Positions 43,929 through 52,730 of a stretch of 64,000 bases of DNA are shown in pieces. Numbering within the stretch: the first letter of the stretch is position 1; each line of letters starts with the position of its first letter. This stretch comes from Campylobacteraceae bacterium (lineage in GTDB: Bacteria; Campylobacterota; Campylobacteria; Campylobacterales; Sulfurovaceae): contig JAMOOQ010000012.1 of NCBI GenBank assembly GCA_027100635.1, forward strand, positions 62,001-126,000. The letters run 5' to 3'. The position numbers and the translations under genes are program-made. Under the pieces are notes generated by a model. It was given only the letters and a program-made list of their open reading frames with translations, was not told the DNA's origin and did not search any database.

Positions 43929-44416
43929 AAATTAGGAGATCAAAGAACACTGAGCCATGGGGACGCTGTGGTCGCTATGATCATCAATGGCTTGGGTTTT
44001 ACAGGTACTCCACTATATATGACTCCACAATATTTTGAAGATAAACCAATAGCCCAACTATTGGGAAAGGAGATAATTTCAACGATAGAGCTAAATCAAC
44101 TTGAAGTTATTGATGATAACTACTCATATTTGGAGGAAGCAACTATAATGATGTAAATCAAAGATGGATAATTGTAGATAATAAAGAGATAGAATATCTA
44201 AAAAATAAGAGTACAATTAAGAAATTTGATACAAATAGTAAAAAAGATTTAAAAGTTAAAATAAGATATGAAAAACAAAAATTTGCTTGTGAGATTGATA
44301 CAATAAAGGCATTAGAAGATTTAAAGAAAAAGCTAGTTATATCCGATCCGATGTAGAGGGCTTTAAGCTTGTTGAACATAGAACAGATTGCAAAGAAGAT
44401 TAAAGAGCTAGTTTAA
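43929..44416 (+). pseudogene. Eroded IS1634-type transposase remnant
   Basis: The first open segment, read from 43932, contains LGDQRTLSHGDAVVAMIING and LGFTGTPLYMTPQYFEDKP, the N terminus of IS1634-family (DUF4277) transposases. Further on, in another frame, are NDVNQRWIIVDNKE and KKSTIKKF-like segments, and in a third LLNIEQIAKKIKELV followed by a stop. The intact family is about 500 residues; here less than a third remains, with at least two frame changes and a large internal loss. A hairpin (44404-44425) marks the end. Confidence 0.82.
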
Positions 44417-44425
44417 TCTAGCTCT
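44404..44425. terminator. Hairpin between the IS remnant and the formate dehydrogenase gene
   Basis: AGAGCTAG and CTAGCTCT flank TTTAAT. It lies 10 bases downstream of the minus-strand molybdoenzyme gene and may terminate transcription from that side. Confidence 0.5.
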
Positions 44426-44434
44426 AAATATTAT

Positions 44435-46504
44435 TTAAATCTCTAAAACCTCTACCTTTACAGATTTAAATCTAGCTGTTAATATCAACTCATCACACTC
44501 ATCTCCAAATATTGCATTAATCTCACTTTTAGCATGGTGAAATGTTGTATACATAGTTTTAGGTTTGATTTTCTTTGAATACTCCACTCTTAATGGTGTT
44601 GTTTGCCCATATTGAGTTTTTAAAATTACTCGTTTACTTTGGATTTTATCTTTATCATCTATTGATACAAATAGAATATCTTCATCATGTTTTGTAAATA
44701 ACTTTTTACTTCTTGCAGTTTGAGCAGAGTTATTATAATGTGCCAAAGTTCTACCTGTTGTTAAATAAAATCCATCATTATTTTTATAAAATTTCTTTTC
44801 TATAATCTCTTTAACCATCCCTCTTAAATCATATTGATGATAAACAAAATTTGCCAATCCATCATCAGTTCTAAAATCTAAAAGGTGTAATATTGGTGTA
44901 TCTTCATGATATATTGGCCACTGCATCCCTCTTTTTCTATGTCTCTCTAATCTATAATATTTTGCACCACTAAATCTTCTATGAGCTACTTGTGTAACCT
45001 CTTCCCAAACATCTTCACTACTTTTATAATCAAAATCACCACCAAGCTTATTATCCAACATCTGTAACACTTCCCAATCATCAGGTAAATCTGATTTAAC
45101 GATAGGTTGAGAAAGATGTAATCGTCTCATCGCATTTACATAAACACCTGTCTTCTCATAAGCACTTCTCACTCCAATTACAATATCAGCATAGTGAGCA
45201 ACATCAGTCATAAACAGATCTTGTGTCATTATAAAGTCAAGATTTTTAAGTGCTTTTTTTACTTTATTAATGTTAGTATGAATATGCGTAATATCTTCAC
45301 CCATATTTAGAAGTGCTTTTACATTCCCCTCTATCATCTCATCCACAAGTTGAGGAGTCATCAATCCCACATTTTTAGCATCTTGATAATCAGGTTCATA
45401 ATATGGTAAACATCCCATATCACAAGCACCTTGTACATTATTCTGACCTCTTAAAGGCATCAATCCAGCACCACTTTTACCAATATTTCCAGTCATTACA
45501 GCCAAATGAGTAATCGCCATAACAGCATAACTTCCATCAAGATGTTGTGTAATCCCAAGCCCCCAAAATATCATAGACTTTTTAAGTGCATACTCTCTTG
45601 CAATATTTGGAATCATTTTTGCTAAATACTCATACCCCTCAACATCTTCAAAAAACTTAGGATTTGCATATTTATCACTTAAAATACCATTTTTAAACTC
45701 CTCAAAACCTTTACTTCTAGTTTCTATAAAATTTTCATCATAAAGCTCCTCTGTAATAATTACAAAAGCCATCATATTTAAAATTAATAGATTTGATTCA
45801 AAAGGGATAACAGTATTATATTTTGCCAACTTTGCTAACTTTGTCTCTCTTACATCAATCACTGCTAGGTTATGATGCTTTCTTGCCATATCCATAATAC
45901 GATTAGCTATAATTGGATGAGCCTCCATTACATTAGCACCAATCACCACCATAAATTCAGCCTCATAAATATCATTATATGGATTAGTCGCTGCTCCCTC
46001 ACCAATAGTCATTTTCATCCCTTTAAGCGAAGGTGAATGACATACTCTAGCACAATTATCTACATTACCAGAATCCATAGTTTCACGAGTAAACTTTTGA
46101 AATAGATATGCACTCTCACAATTACCTCTAGCCCCACCAATTGCACAAAAACTTTTACCCCCAAACTCATTTTTAATTTGAGAAAATTTCATAGATGCAA
46201 TTGTAGTTGCCATATCAAGGCTACAAGTATAATAATCTTTATTAAATTCTACTAACTCATCTTTAGCAATTTTATATAAATCTGGATTTTTATCCAAAAA
46301 ACTCTTTTTAATTCGTGGCTCTTTGATTCTATCAGGAGAATCTACAAAATCATATCCATACTTGCCCTTGATACATAATTTACCCTGACTTACAACCCCA
46401 TCTTTTTGAGCATAAATCTTTTGAATTTTATTATCCTCTACAATGGCTGTTATATCACAACCAACACCACAATATGTACATACACTTTCTATCTCTTGTT
46501 TCAT
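44435..46504 (-). CDS. Molybdopterin oxidoreductase, formate dehydrogenase catalytic subunit-like (Cys type)
   Basis: 689 residues. N-terminal 4Fe-4S site C9, C12, C16, C44 (CTYCGVGC...GKLC), then molybdopterin domains. NVDNCARVCHSPS places C155 where selenocysteine or cysteine ligates Mo in formate dehydrogenases, with the usual following histidine H156. Length is close to E. coli FdhF (715). Motifs LRGQNNVQGACDMGCLP and NMGEDI support FdhF/FdhA rather than nitrate reductase. Electron-transfer and maturation partners (FdhB, FdhC, FdhD) are missing nearby, so the electron acceptor is unknown. Codon use resembles neighbouring genes. Confidence 0.85.
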   Translation of the reverse strand: MKQEIESVCTYCGVGCDITAIVEDNKIQKIYAQKDGVVSQGKLCIKGKYGYDFVDSPDRIKEPRIKKSFLDKNPDLYKIAKDELVEFNKDYYTCSLDMATTIASMKFSQIKNEFGGKSFCAIGGARGNCESAYLFQKFTRETMDSGNVDNCARVCHSPSLKGMKMTIGEGAATNPYNDIYEAEFMVVIGANVMEAHPIIANRIMDMARKHHNLAVIDVRETKLAKLAKYNTVIPFESNLLILNMMAFVIITEELYDENFIETRSKGFEEFKNGILSDKYANPKFFEDVEGYEYLAKMIPNIAREYALKKSMIFWGLGITQHLDGSYAVMAITHLAVMTGNIGKSGAGLMPLRGQNNVQGACDMGCLPYYEPDYQDAKNVGLMTPQLVDEMIEGNVKALLNMGEDITHIHTNINKVKKALKNLDFIMTQDLFMTDVAHYADIVIGVRSAYEKTGVYVNAMRRLHLSQPIVKSDLPDDWEVLQMLDNKLGGDFDYKSSEDVWEEVTQVAHRRFSGAKYYRLERHRKRGMQWPIYHEDTPILHLLDFRTDDGLANFVYHQYDLRGMVKEIIEKKFYKNNDGFYLTTGRTLAHYNNSAQTARSKKLFTKHDEDILFVSIDDKDKIQSKRVILKTQYGQTTPLRVEYSKKIKPKTMYTTFHHAKSEINAIFGDECDELILTARFKSVKVEVLEI

Positions 46505-46681
46505 TTTTATAACCCTATTTTATTATTTATATCATAGTATATATTAATATTCATAATGAATAATTAATTAAAATTTAAGCTAAAGTTTTAAAGAAAAAGT
46601 GAAGTATTATTCCTAATAATTTTTGCAATGATTAAGAAGTAAAAATACATTTCTAAATTAACATGACGACTGGGATAGAAG

Positions 46682-47791
46682 CTAATCTTCAAATTCTCTA
46701 TCTAAAAAATGTTTAAAAATTGTTGTTACTAAGTCTATCCTTTGACTAAAACTCTCTTTATTCGCTCGTTCATTTACTGTATGGTCACCATCACCATAAG
46801 GTCCCCAGCCATCAAGCGTTGCAACACCATTTGAAGAGATTATATTAGCATCACTAACCCCTCCTCGTCTTTCTGTTGGAAGTTTTATATCACATAATAA
46901 GTTAATTTTATTTATAAAATCTTTTTGTTCAAATGATGGTTGCATAACATCTCTTTGAATACCACCAGTAAGAGTTGAAATTGTACCATTTACATAAGAT
47001 TTGTTAACTATATTATTGATATCTTCTAATATTCTATCTTTTTCATCTACATCTGTATATCTAATTTCAAAAGTTAGTTTTGCTTTTGGAGAGATTGTAT
47101 TTGCACCAATTCCACCCTCAATTTTTCCAACATTAACAGTTGTTCCTTTTTGTATATTTGTTAATTTAATCAACTCTAATAATTTAAAAGAAGCTTCTGC
47201 ATTTGCATCGTGTCCATCTGTATAGTGGTTTCCTGCATGAGATGCTTTACCCTCAATATTTACAAAAAATGTACCCACACCTTTCCTTGCTTCTACCACT
47301 TCTCCATTTTTTCCAGCAGCCTCAAAAACCATACAGTAATCGTAATCTTTTGCCAACTCGGCTGTTAGATATTTGCTATCATCACTTCCAGTTTCTTCAT
47401 CACTAACCATTAATAAGTCTATGTTAAAAATCTCTTTTTGCTTATCATATATATTTTTAAGAGCCTGATATGCAACAAAATTACCACCTTTCATATCACA
47501 AACACCTGGACCATAAATCCACTCTTTATCTTCTCTAAAATCTTCAAATGTATCAGGGGGAAAAACAGTATCAAGATGACCTAATAAAAGTAATTTTTTA
47601 CCCTCTTTATGCTTTGATTTTAGATGAATATGGTTTCCTATATCATCTCTTTGATATTTTGTTAAAGAAAATCCAATTTCAACTAACCATTTTGAGAAAA
47701 TATCTCCATTAATATCAACACCTTTTTTATTTTTTGTCCATGAGTTTATATTAATAATCTCTTTAAGTTTATCTAAATTTAATTCTTGCAT
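46682..47791 (-). CDS. M20 family metallopeptidase (CPG2/carboxypeptidase G2-like)
   Basis: 369 residues from the ATG at 47791, which follows AAAGGTGA. Zinc ligands: LLLGHLDTVFP, GPGVCDMKGGN and SDEETGSDD; a lid dimerisation domain with KASHAGNHYTDGHDANAE and ends with GDGDHTVNERA. The combination resembles glutamate carboxypeptidase (CPG2) and aminoacyl-dipeptide hydrolases rather than DapE or ArgE, though those remain possible. No signal peptide, so cytoplasmic. It is divergent from the ATP-grasp gene, with 94 bp between starts. Confidence 0.8.
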   Translation of the reverse strand: MQELNLDKLKEIININSWTKNKKGVDINGDIFSKWLVEIGFSLTKYQRDDIGNHIHLKSKHKEGKKLLLLGHLDTVFPPDTFEDFREDKEWIYGPGVCDMKGGNFVAYQALKNIYDKQKEIFNIDLLMVSDEETGSDDSKYLTAELAKDYDYCMVFEAAGKNGEVVEARKGVGTFFVNIEGKASHAGNHYTDGHDANAEASFKLLELIKLTNIQKGTTVNVGKIEGGIGANTISPKAKLTFEIRYTDVDEKDRILEDINNIVNKSYVNGTISTLTGGIQRDVMQPSFEQKDFINKINLLCDIKLPTERRGGVSDANIISSNGVATLDGWGPYGDGDHTVNERANKESFSQRIDLVTTIFKHFLDREFED

Positions 47792-47885
47792 GATAAAAAT
47801 CACCTTTTCTAAAATTTATTGGTTTAAAACAACTGATATTTTATAAAAAAATAGTAAAATGTTACATTAAATTGAGGAGTATTAT

Positions 47886-48791
47886 ATGTCTCGTAAAATT
47901 GGTATGTGGTTGTATTCAAATGGTGGTGGAGATAAGATTCAAAAGAAGATTATCAAAAAGCTTAAAGATAGAGATATAGAGACTATTAATAATGTAAGGT
48001 TGCATGATTGTATTGCCAAAAATGGTCATATTTATAGAGATGATTTAAAAGTTGATAAATTAGATCTATTTTTCTCTTATAATGCTGGTGAACAAACTCA
48101 ATATCAGATGTATTTATATCAAGCACTTAATCGTATAATACCTATGATAAATTCTTATGACTCGTTTGCCTTAACAGAAGATAAGTTCCATACATCTTTT
48201 GTTTTAAGAAATCAGGGTATCCAAACTGCTGATTATAAGCTTTGTCATAGAGATAATGGAGAAGCACTTAAAAAGATTATAAAAAAATGGGATAAAATGG
48301 TTTATAAACCAACTGATGGTTGGGGTGGAGTTGGACTTACAAAGATTGAGAGTGAAGCTAATCTTGATATGCTTATGCCATTTCTAAATCAAATGGATTT
48401 AAGATATTTTTATGTTGAGAGATTTATTAATTATGATAATACTGATTTTAGAGTTGATATTGTAGATGGTAAGTTTGTAAGTTGTTATGGGAGAAAAGCT
48501 AGTGGAACTGACTGGCGAACTAATGTAACAGCTGGTGGTTCTGTATTTATGAGAGAGGCAAATGATGATATTATTAATTTGGCAATTAAAGCATGTAAAG
48601 CTTGTGGCGTTGATATTGGTGGTGTTGATATAATTTATGATAGAGATAAAGAAGAATATGTTGTTCTTGAGGTAAATGGAATTCCTGCATTTGCTACACC
48701 AGAACAAGAAAAAATGGGATTAAATTTTAATAAGAAAAAGATAGACTTAATTGTAGACCTAATTGATAGGAAAACAAAAAAGGCTAAATAA
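47886..48791 (+). CDS. ATP-grasp ligase, RimK-like
   Basis: 301 residues. N-terminal pre-ATP-grasp fold (MSRKIGMWLYSNGGGDKI), then the ATP-grasp with MVYKPTDGWGGVGLTKI, an EDKFHTSFVLRNQGIQTADY substrate/ATP region, YVERFINYDNTDFRVDIVDGK, and the metal-binding DIGGVDIIYD and VLEVNGIPAFATPE (E and N ligands). RimK-type enzymes add amino acids to peptides or proteins using ATP. Substrate unknown. It shares a plus-strand cluster with the Uma2 and second ATP-grasp genes and overlaps neither (stop 48791, next start 48793). Confidence 0.82.
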   Translation: MSRKIGMWLYSNGGGDKIQKKIIKKLKDRDIETINNVRLHDCIAKNGHIYRDDLKVDKLDLFFSYNAGEQTQYQMYLYQALNRIIPMINSYDSFALTEDKFHTSFVLRNQGIQTADYKLCHRDNGEALKKIIKKWDKMVYKPTDGWGGVGLTKIESEANLDMLMPFLNQMDLRYFYVERFINYDNTDFRVDIVDGKFVSCYGRKASGTDWRTNVTAGGSVFMREANDDIINLAIKACKACGVDIGGVDIIYDRDKEEYVVLEVNGIPAFATPEQEKMGLNFNKKKIDLIVDLIDRKTKKAK

Positions 48792-48792
48792 A

Positions 48793-49332
48793 ATGGAAGC
48801 AGTAGAATTAAAGAATTATAGTTATGAAGATTATTTAGAAATAGATACTACAACTTCTAATGATAGAATGGTTGAGCTTATTTTTGGTGAAATTTATATG
48901 ATGAGTGGTTGTAGTATAAAACATCAAAATACGGTAGGTAATCTTTATTTTAATATAAGAAAAAATAAAAAAACGAAATGTAAAGTAGTAATTGCTCCAT
49001 TTGATATTAAAATTAATATTAAAAATAATATATCAGTTACACAACCTGATGTTATGATTTTCTGTAAAGATAAGCAATTACCTTGTGCTGTTTTTGAAGT
49101 TTTATCAAAATCTACTGCATATAAAGATAAAGGTGTTAAAAAAGAGTTATATGAGATAGCAGGTATTAAAGAATATTTTATAATTAATACTGAATTAAAA
49201 ATTATTGATAAATATATTTTAAAGAAAAATGGATATTTTTATGTAAGAGGCTTTAATATAAAAGATGAGATAAAAATAGATTGTGTTGATGTAATACTAA
49301 ATGTATCTGATATATTTGATGATATAGAGTAA
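48793..49332 (+). CDS. Uma2 family (DUF820) restriction-endonuclease-fold protein
   Basis: 179 residues from the ATG at 48793; an earlier in-frame ATG inside the ATP-grasp gene is rejected. Motifs: YLEIDTTTSNDRMVELIFGEIYMMSG, TQPDVMIFC, VFEVLSKSTAYKDKGVKKELYEIAG and IKEYFIINTE, the standard Uma2 order (PDV then E-V-L-S then K). Uma2 proteins have a PD-(D/E)XK-like fold with no settled function. It lies directly behind ATP-grasp 1 and 42 bases before ATP-grasp 2, an unusual place. Confidence 0.86.
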   Translation: MEAVELKNYSYEDYLEIDTTTSNDRMVELIFGEIYMMSGCSIKHQNTVGNLYFNIRKNKKTKCKVVIAPFDIKINIKNNISVTQPDVMIFCKDKQLPCAVFEVLSKSTAYKDKGVKKELYEIAGIKEYFIINTELKIIDKYILKKNGYFYVRGFNIKDEIKIDCVDVILNVSDIFDDIE

Positions 49333-49374
49333 AAAATAAAAATAAAAATAAAAATAAAAACAAAAGGAAAAAGA

Positions 49375-50790
49375 ATGGCAAAAAGCAAAGAGAGTAAATT
49401 ACCAAAATTAGGTCTATTATATATGGACTATGTATTAAGATTTTTTGATAAGTCAAACTTCAAAGGTTGGCCTGATAAAATTGAAATTGTAACATATCAC
49501 TGGAAAAATGATAAAGCTAGATTTATTAGAGAAGTTAAAAGAAAAAAGATAGATGTTTTAGTTGGAAATATTCCTGCAACTGCTTATGAAACATTTAGAG
49601 AGATTGCAAGAGAGTTACCAAATGTAAGATTTATGCCATCTATGGATACACAGTTTTCTAATAAATCAAAAGAGAATGTTACAAGATTTGCATGGAAATA
49701 TGATTTACCAATTCCAAAGACATATATCTATTACAAAAAAGATAATGCAACTAAATTTTTAAAAAAATGTGACTATCCAAAGATAATTAAAAAATCTTAC
49801 GGACCATCAAATTATGGTGGATATTTTGTACACAAAGTAGATTCTCCAAAAGAGGCAATATCTTTATTTAAAGAGAAAAAGTATTATCCTCAATATTTTC
49901 AAGATTTTGTCCCTATGGAAGCTGATATTAGAGTTATGCTTATTGGTCATAAACCAGTTTGTGCATTTTGGAGAAGAGCTCCAGAGGGTGAATGGCTTAC
50001 AAACACTTCTCAGGGTGGAAGTATGGATTATATGGATGTTCCAAAAAATGTTCTTGATTTAGCTGTTAAAACTAGTAAGGCTGCAAAAGCTGAATATTGG
50101 GCTTGTGATATTGCTTATGGTAAAGATGGAAAAGTAAGAATCTTAGAGTGTGCCACAGCATTTGCAGCATTCCCTTATATTAGAGATTGGATTGGGCAAT
50201 ATATTATGTGGAATCTAAGTGATGGTAGATTTAATATGCCTCATATGCCTATGTTTAACTGGGAAGAATTGGGTAAAATCAATCCTGATTTACTTAGAAC
50301 AATGAGAAATATTACATTTGGTAAATATAATCCAAGTTATGATGGTGCATATTTTGGAAACAAAAAAAGAGTATATGGTGATGCAAAAAAATATATTCAT
50401 GAATTAGATGAAGAGTATCAAGTTCTTAATATACAAGCAAGAGACTCCGAAGAGTGGCCAAGTGAAAAATGGAATTATCAAGATAATTATAAAACTACTA
50501 AATTAAGAGATATTCCTACTACAGATATTATTTCTGATGATGAATCAGTTGATAGTCCTCAGGCTAAAACAATTGAATTAGATAAACAAGAGATGATTAA
50601 AATATTAAAATCTGTAAAAGGGATTGGAAATAAAAAAGCTAAAGAAATTTTAAATCAATTTAGTATGGTAGAACTTGTTGATATTTTTGAAACAAAATCA
50701 AAAAAAATAAGAGATGAGATTACATGGTTCAATAAAGATTTATCTAAAAAATTAAACTCTGAGTGGAAAAACTTTAAAAGTAAAATATAA
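49375..50790 (+). CDS. ATP-grasp ligase with C-terminal helix-hairpin-helix domain
   Basis: 471 residues: an N-terminal part (about 1-100), an ATP-grasp core (about 100-290) with YPKIIKKSYGPSNYGGYFVH, a RimK-like AFWRRAPEGEWLTNTSQGGS and DIAYGKDGKVRILECAT, a region (290-395) rich in aromatic and charged residues, and a helix-hairpin-helix motif (about 405-440, LKSVKGIGNKKAKEIL) that normally binds DNA or RNA backbone. Ligase activity on an amino-acid or peptide substrate is inferred; the HhH tail is odd. RBS AAAAGGAAAA. A palindromic terminator follows. Confidence 0.82.
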   Translation: MAKSKESKLPKLGLLYMDYVLRFFDKSNFKGWPDKIEIVTYHWKNDKARFIREVKRKKIDVLVGNIPATAYETFREIARELPNVRFMPSMDTQFSNKSKENVTRFAWKYDLPIPKTYIYYKKDNATKFLKKCDYPKIIKKSYGPSNYGGYFVHKVDSPKEAISLFKEKKYYPQYFQDFVPMEADIRVMLIGHKPVCAFWRRAPEGEWLTNTSQGGSMDYMDVPKNVLDLAVKTSKAAKAEYWACDIAYGKDGKVRILECATAFAAFPYIRDWIGQYIMWNLSDGRFNMPHMPMFNWEELGKINPDLLRTMRNITFGKYNPSYDGAYFGNKKRVYGDAKKYIHELDEEYQVLNIQARDSEEWPSEKWNYQDNYKTTKLRDIPTTDIISDDESVDSPQAKTIELDKQEMIKILKSVKGIGNKKAKEILNQFSMVELVDIFETKSKKIRDEITWFNKDLSKKLNSEWKNFKSKI

Positions 50791-50802
50791 AAATATTATA
50801 AT

Positions 50803-50824
50803 AGACTTCCTTTAAAGGAAGTCT
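50803..50824 (+). terminator. Palindromic hairpin after ATP-grasp 2
   Basis: Perfect palindrome AGACTTCCTTT/AAAGGAAGTCT 13 bases after the stop; no T-run beyond it but the position fits transcript end. Confidence 0.6.
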
Positions 50825-50933
50825 AAGTCTATTCTACTTCTTGCAAAATCAAATAAATAATCAAGACTTCAATTAAACATTGATACAATATCTTAAAGAA
50901 CTTCAAAATATGATAGTTTTACAAAGGAATAGT

Positions 50934-52163
50934 ATGAGATTTTTGGTAATCTTTATCTTTTCATTTTATCTTTTTGCTGATGTAGATGCAACAATTAGAA
51001 TTGAAAAAGATGTAGAGAGTAGAAGTAGAGTAGCAATAATTGATGGTAGTGTGGGTGTATCTCCAAATATTAATAGTAAATTTTTTGAGATACTTTTAGC
51101 AGATTTAAAAATTAGTGGTCATTTTTTGGCAGATAAAACTCATTATATGGGTAGAGGTGCTGATTTTAGTTCTAAAGATTATATTATTAAGTATAAATTT
51201 TCAATTGAGGACAGTGCTTCTTTGAATATACAACTTATTGAGGTATCTTCAGACAAGCAGATAATGAGTAAAAATTATAATATCCCATCATTTTCTAAAT
51301 ATCCGTTTTTAGTTCATCAAGCAGTTAGTGATATTAATCAGTTTTTAAAATATCCTTCTATATCTTGGATTAATAGGTATCTTGTATTTTCACGATATAC
51401 TTCTAAAAAACAGAGTGAAATTATATTAAGTGATTATACAATGAATTATAGGAAAGTTATTATTAGCGGAGGGTTAAATTTGTTTCCAAAATGGGCAGAT
51501 AAAAATCAGAGAACTCTATATTATACATCATATAACTCTCTTATACCAACTTTATATAAGTTAAATATTTATAATGGTTCAAAAATTAAGATAGCATCTT
51601 CTGAGGGGATGCTTGTATGTTCTGATGTTAAAGGTAGTAAAATTCTTGTGACAATGGCTCCAAATGGACAACCTGATATTTATGAAATAGATACACTAAG
51701 TGGTGTAAAAAATAGATTAACATCTTTTTCTGGTATTGATGTAAAAGGTAGATATGTGGATGGTGGAGATAGTATGATATTTATATCTAATCCTTTAGGA
51801 TATGCAAATGTATATAAAAAATCTCTTTATGGTACATCTGTTTCGCAATTAGTGTATCACGGTAAAAATAATAACTCATGTGATGCATATGGGAAAAGTA
51901 TAGTTTATTCTAGTCGAGAGACTAAAAGTGGTTATTCTAAAAATAGATTTAATATATACTTAGCATCTTCAAATGGATACAATACTAAACCATTGACATC
52001 TACTGGTTCAAATCAATTACCAACATTTTCATCTGATGGTTCAGTTGTTTTATATGTTAAAAGTAGAGGGAACTCAAGCTCTATAGGATATATAAATCTA
52101 AAAGATCTTAAAACAGTACAATTTCCACTAAGTGGAAGAAAAATACAATCATTAGATTGGTAA
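50934..52163 (+). CDS. tolB: Tol-Pal system beta-propeller protein TolB
   Basis: 409 residues from the ATG at 50934, with AAAGGAA upstream; the frame extends 54 bases further but begins inside non-coding sequence. A signal peptide (1-14, ending LFA) is followed by an N-terminal domain (about 25-140) and a beta-propeller with repeated blade patterns (LVFSRYTSKKQSEIILSD; ISNPLGYANVYKK; IVYSSRETKSG). Periplasmic, binds Pal during outer-membrane constriction. First of tolB-pal-cpoB-slyD; tolQRA are not in the window. Confidence 0.93.
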   Translation: MRFLVIFIFSFYLFADVDATIRIEKDVESRSRVAIIDGSVGVSPNINSKFFEILLADLKISGHFLADKTHYMGRGADFSSKDYIIKYKFSIEDSASLNIQLIEVSSDKQIMSKNYNIPSFSKYPFLVHQAVSDINQFLKYPSISWINRYLVFSRYTSKKQSEIILSDYTMNYRKVIISGGLNLFPKWADKNQRTLYYTSYNSLIPTLYKLNIYNGSKIKIASSEGMLVCSDVKGSKILVTMAPNGQPDIYEIDTLSGVKNRLTSFSGIDVKGRYVDGGDSMIFISNPLGYANVYKKSLYGTSVSQLVYHGKNNNSCDAYGKSIVYSSRETKSGYSKNRFNIYLASSNGYNTKPLTSTGSNQLPTFSSDGSVVLYVKSRGNSSSIGYINLKDLKTVQFPLSGRKIQSLDW

Positions 52164-52187
52164 ATATAATTAAATTAAAAAGGTAAA

Positions 52188-52721
52188 ATGATGAAATCAA
52201 AAATATTTATAATTGCTATCTCAGTATTTTTTATAGGTTGTAGTGATAAAAAAAAGGTACAACCATCAAATGTAACAAACTCTTCTGAAACTGTTACTAT
52301 TGATGGTGGAGTTGATAGTTCTAATAATGGTGGAAGTGGTGGTGGTAATGCTGCGACATATAATAACTCTTATGGTGGGCTTGATGGAAGTAGTGGAGGC
52401 TTGAAAAGTATATATTTTGAATTTGGTCAATACTCTATTAGTTCCGATATGCAAGAGAGAATAGCTCAAAATAGTAATATAATTAAAACTAAAAGTAAGA
52501 TAAAAATAGAGGGTAACTGTGATGAATTTGGTACAGATGAATATAACTTTGCACTAGGGCTTAAAAGAGCAAAAGTTATCAAAGATGACTTGATGGCAAA
52601 GGGTGTAGACGAGAATAAAATTGTTATGATAAGTTTAGGTGAGAGTACACCATTGTGTAGAGAAACAACAGATGAGTGTTATGCAAAAAATCGTAGAGTC
52701 GATTTTCATATAATAAATTAG
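52188..52721 (+). CDS. pal: Peptidoglycan-associated lipoprotein Pal
   Basis: 177 residues; start ATG at 52188 or, equally likely, at 52191, since AAAAAGG lies just upstream. The lipobox FIGC at about residues 16-19 is followed by a glycine/serine/asparagine-rich linker (about 35-65) and an OmpA-like domain with IKIEGNCDEFGTDEYNFALG and RVDFHI, the peptidoglycan-binding signature. Anchors the outer membrane to the wall. Confidence 0.94.
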   Translation: MMKSKIFIIAISVFFIGCSDKKKVQPSNVTNSSETVTIDGGVDSSNNGGSGGGNAATYNNSYGGLDGSSGGLKSIYFEFGQYSISSDMQERIAQNSNIIKTKSKIKIEGNCDEFGTDEYNFALGLKRAKVIKDDLMAKGVDENKIVMISLGESTPLCRETTDECYAKNRRVDFHIIN

Positions 52722-52730
52722 GTATAAATA

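Noticed and set aside
44435-46504. Assignment of the molybdoenzyme as assimilatory nitrate reductase
   Set aside because: The VDNCARVCHSPS motif, length and LRGQNNVQG segment fit formate dehydrogenase better; no nitrate/nitrite genes nearby.
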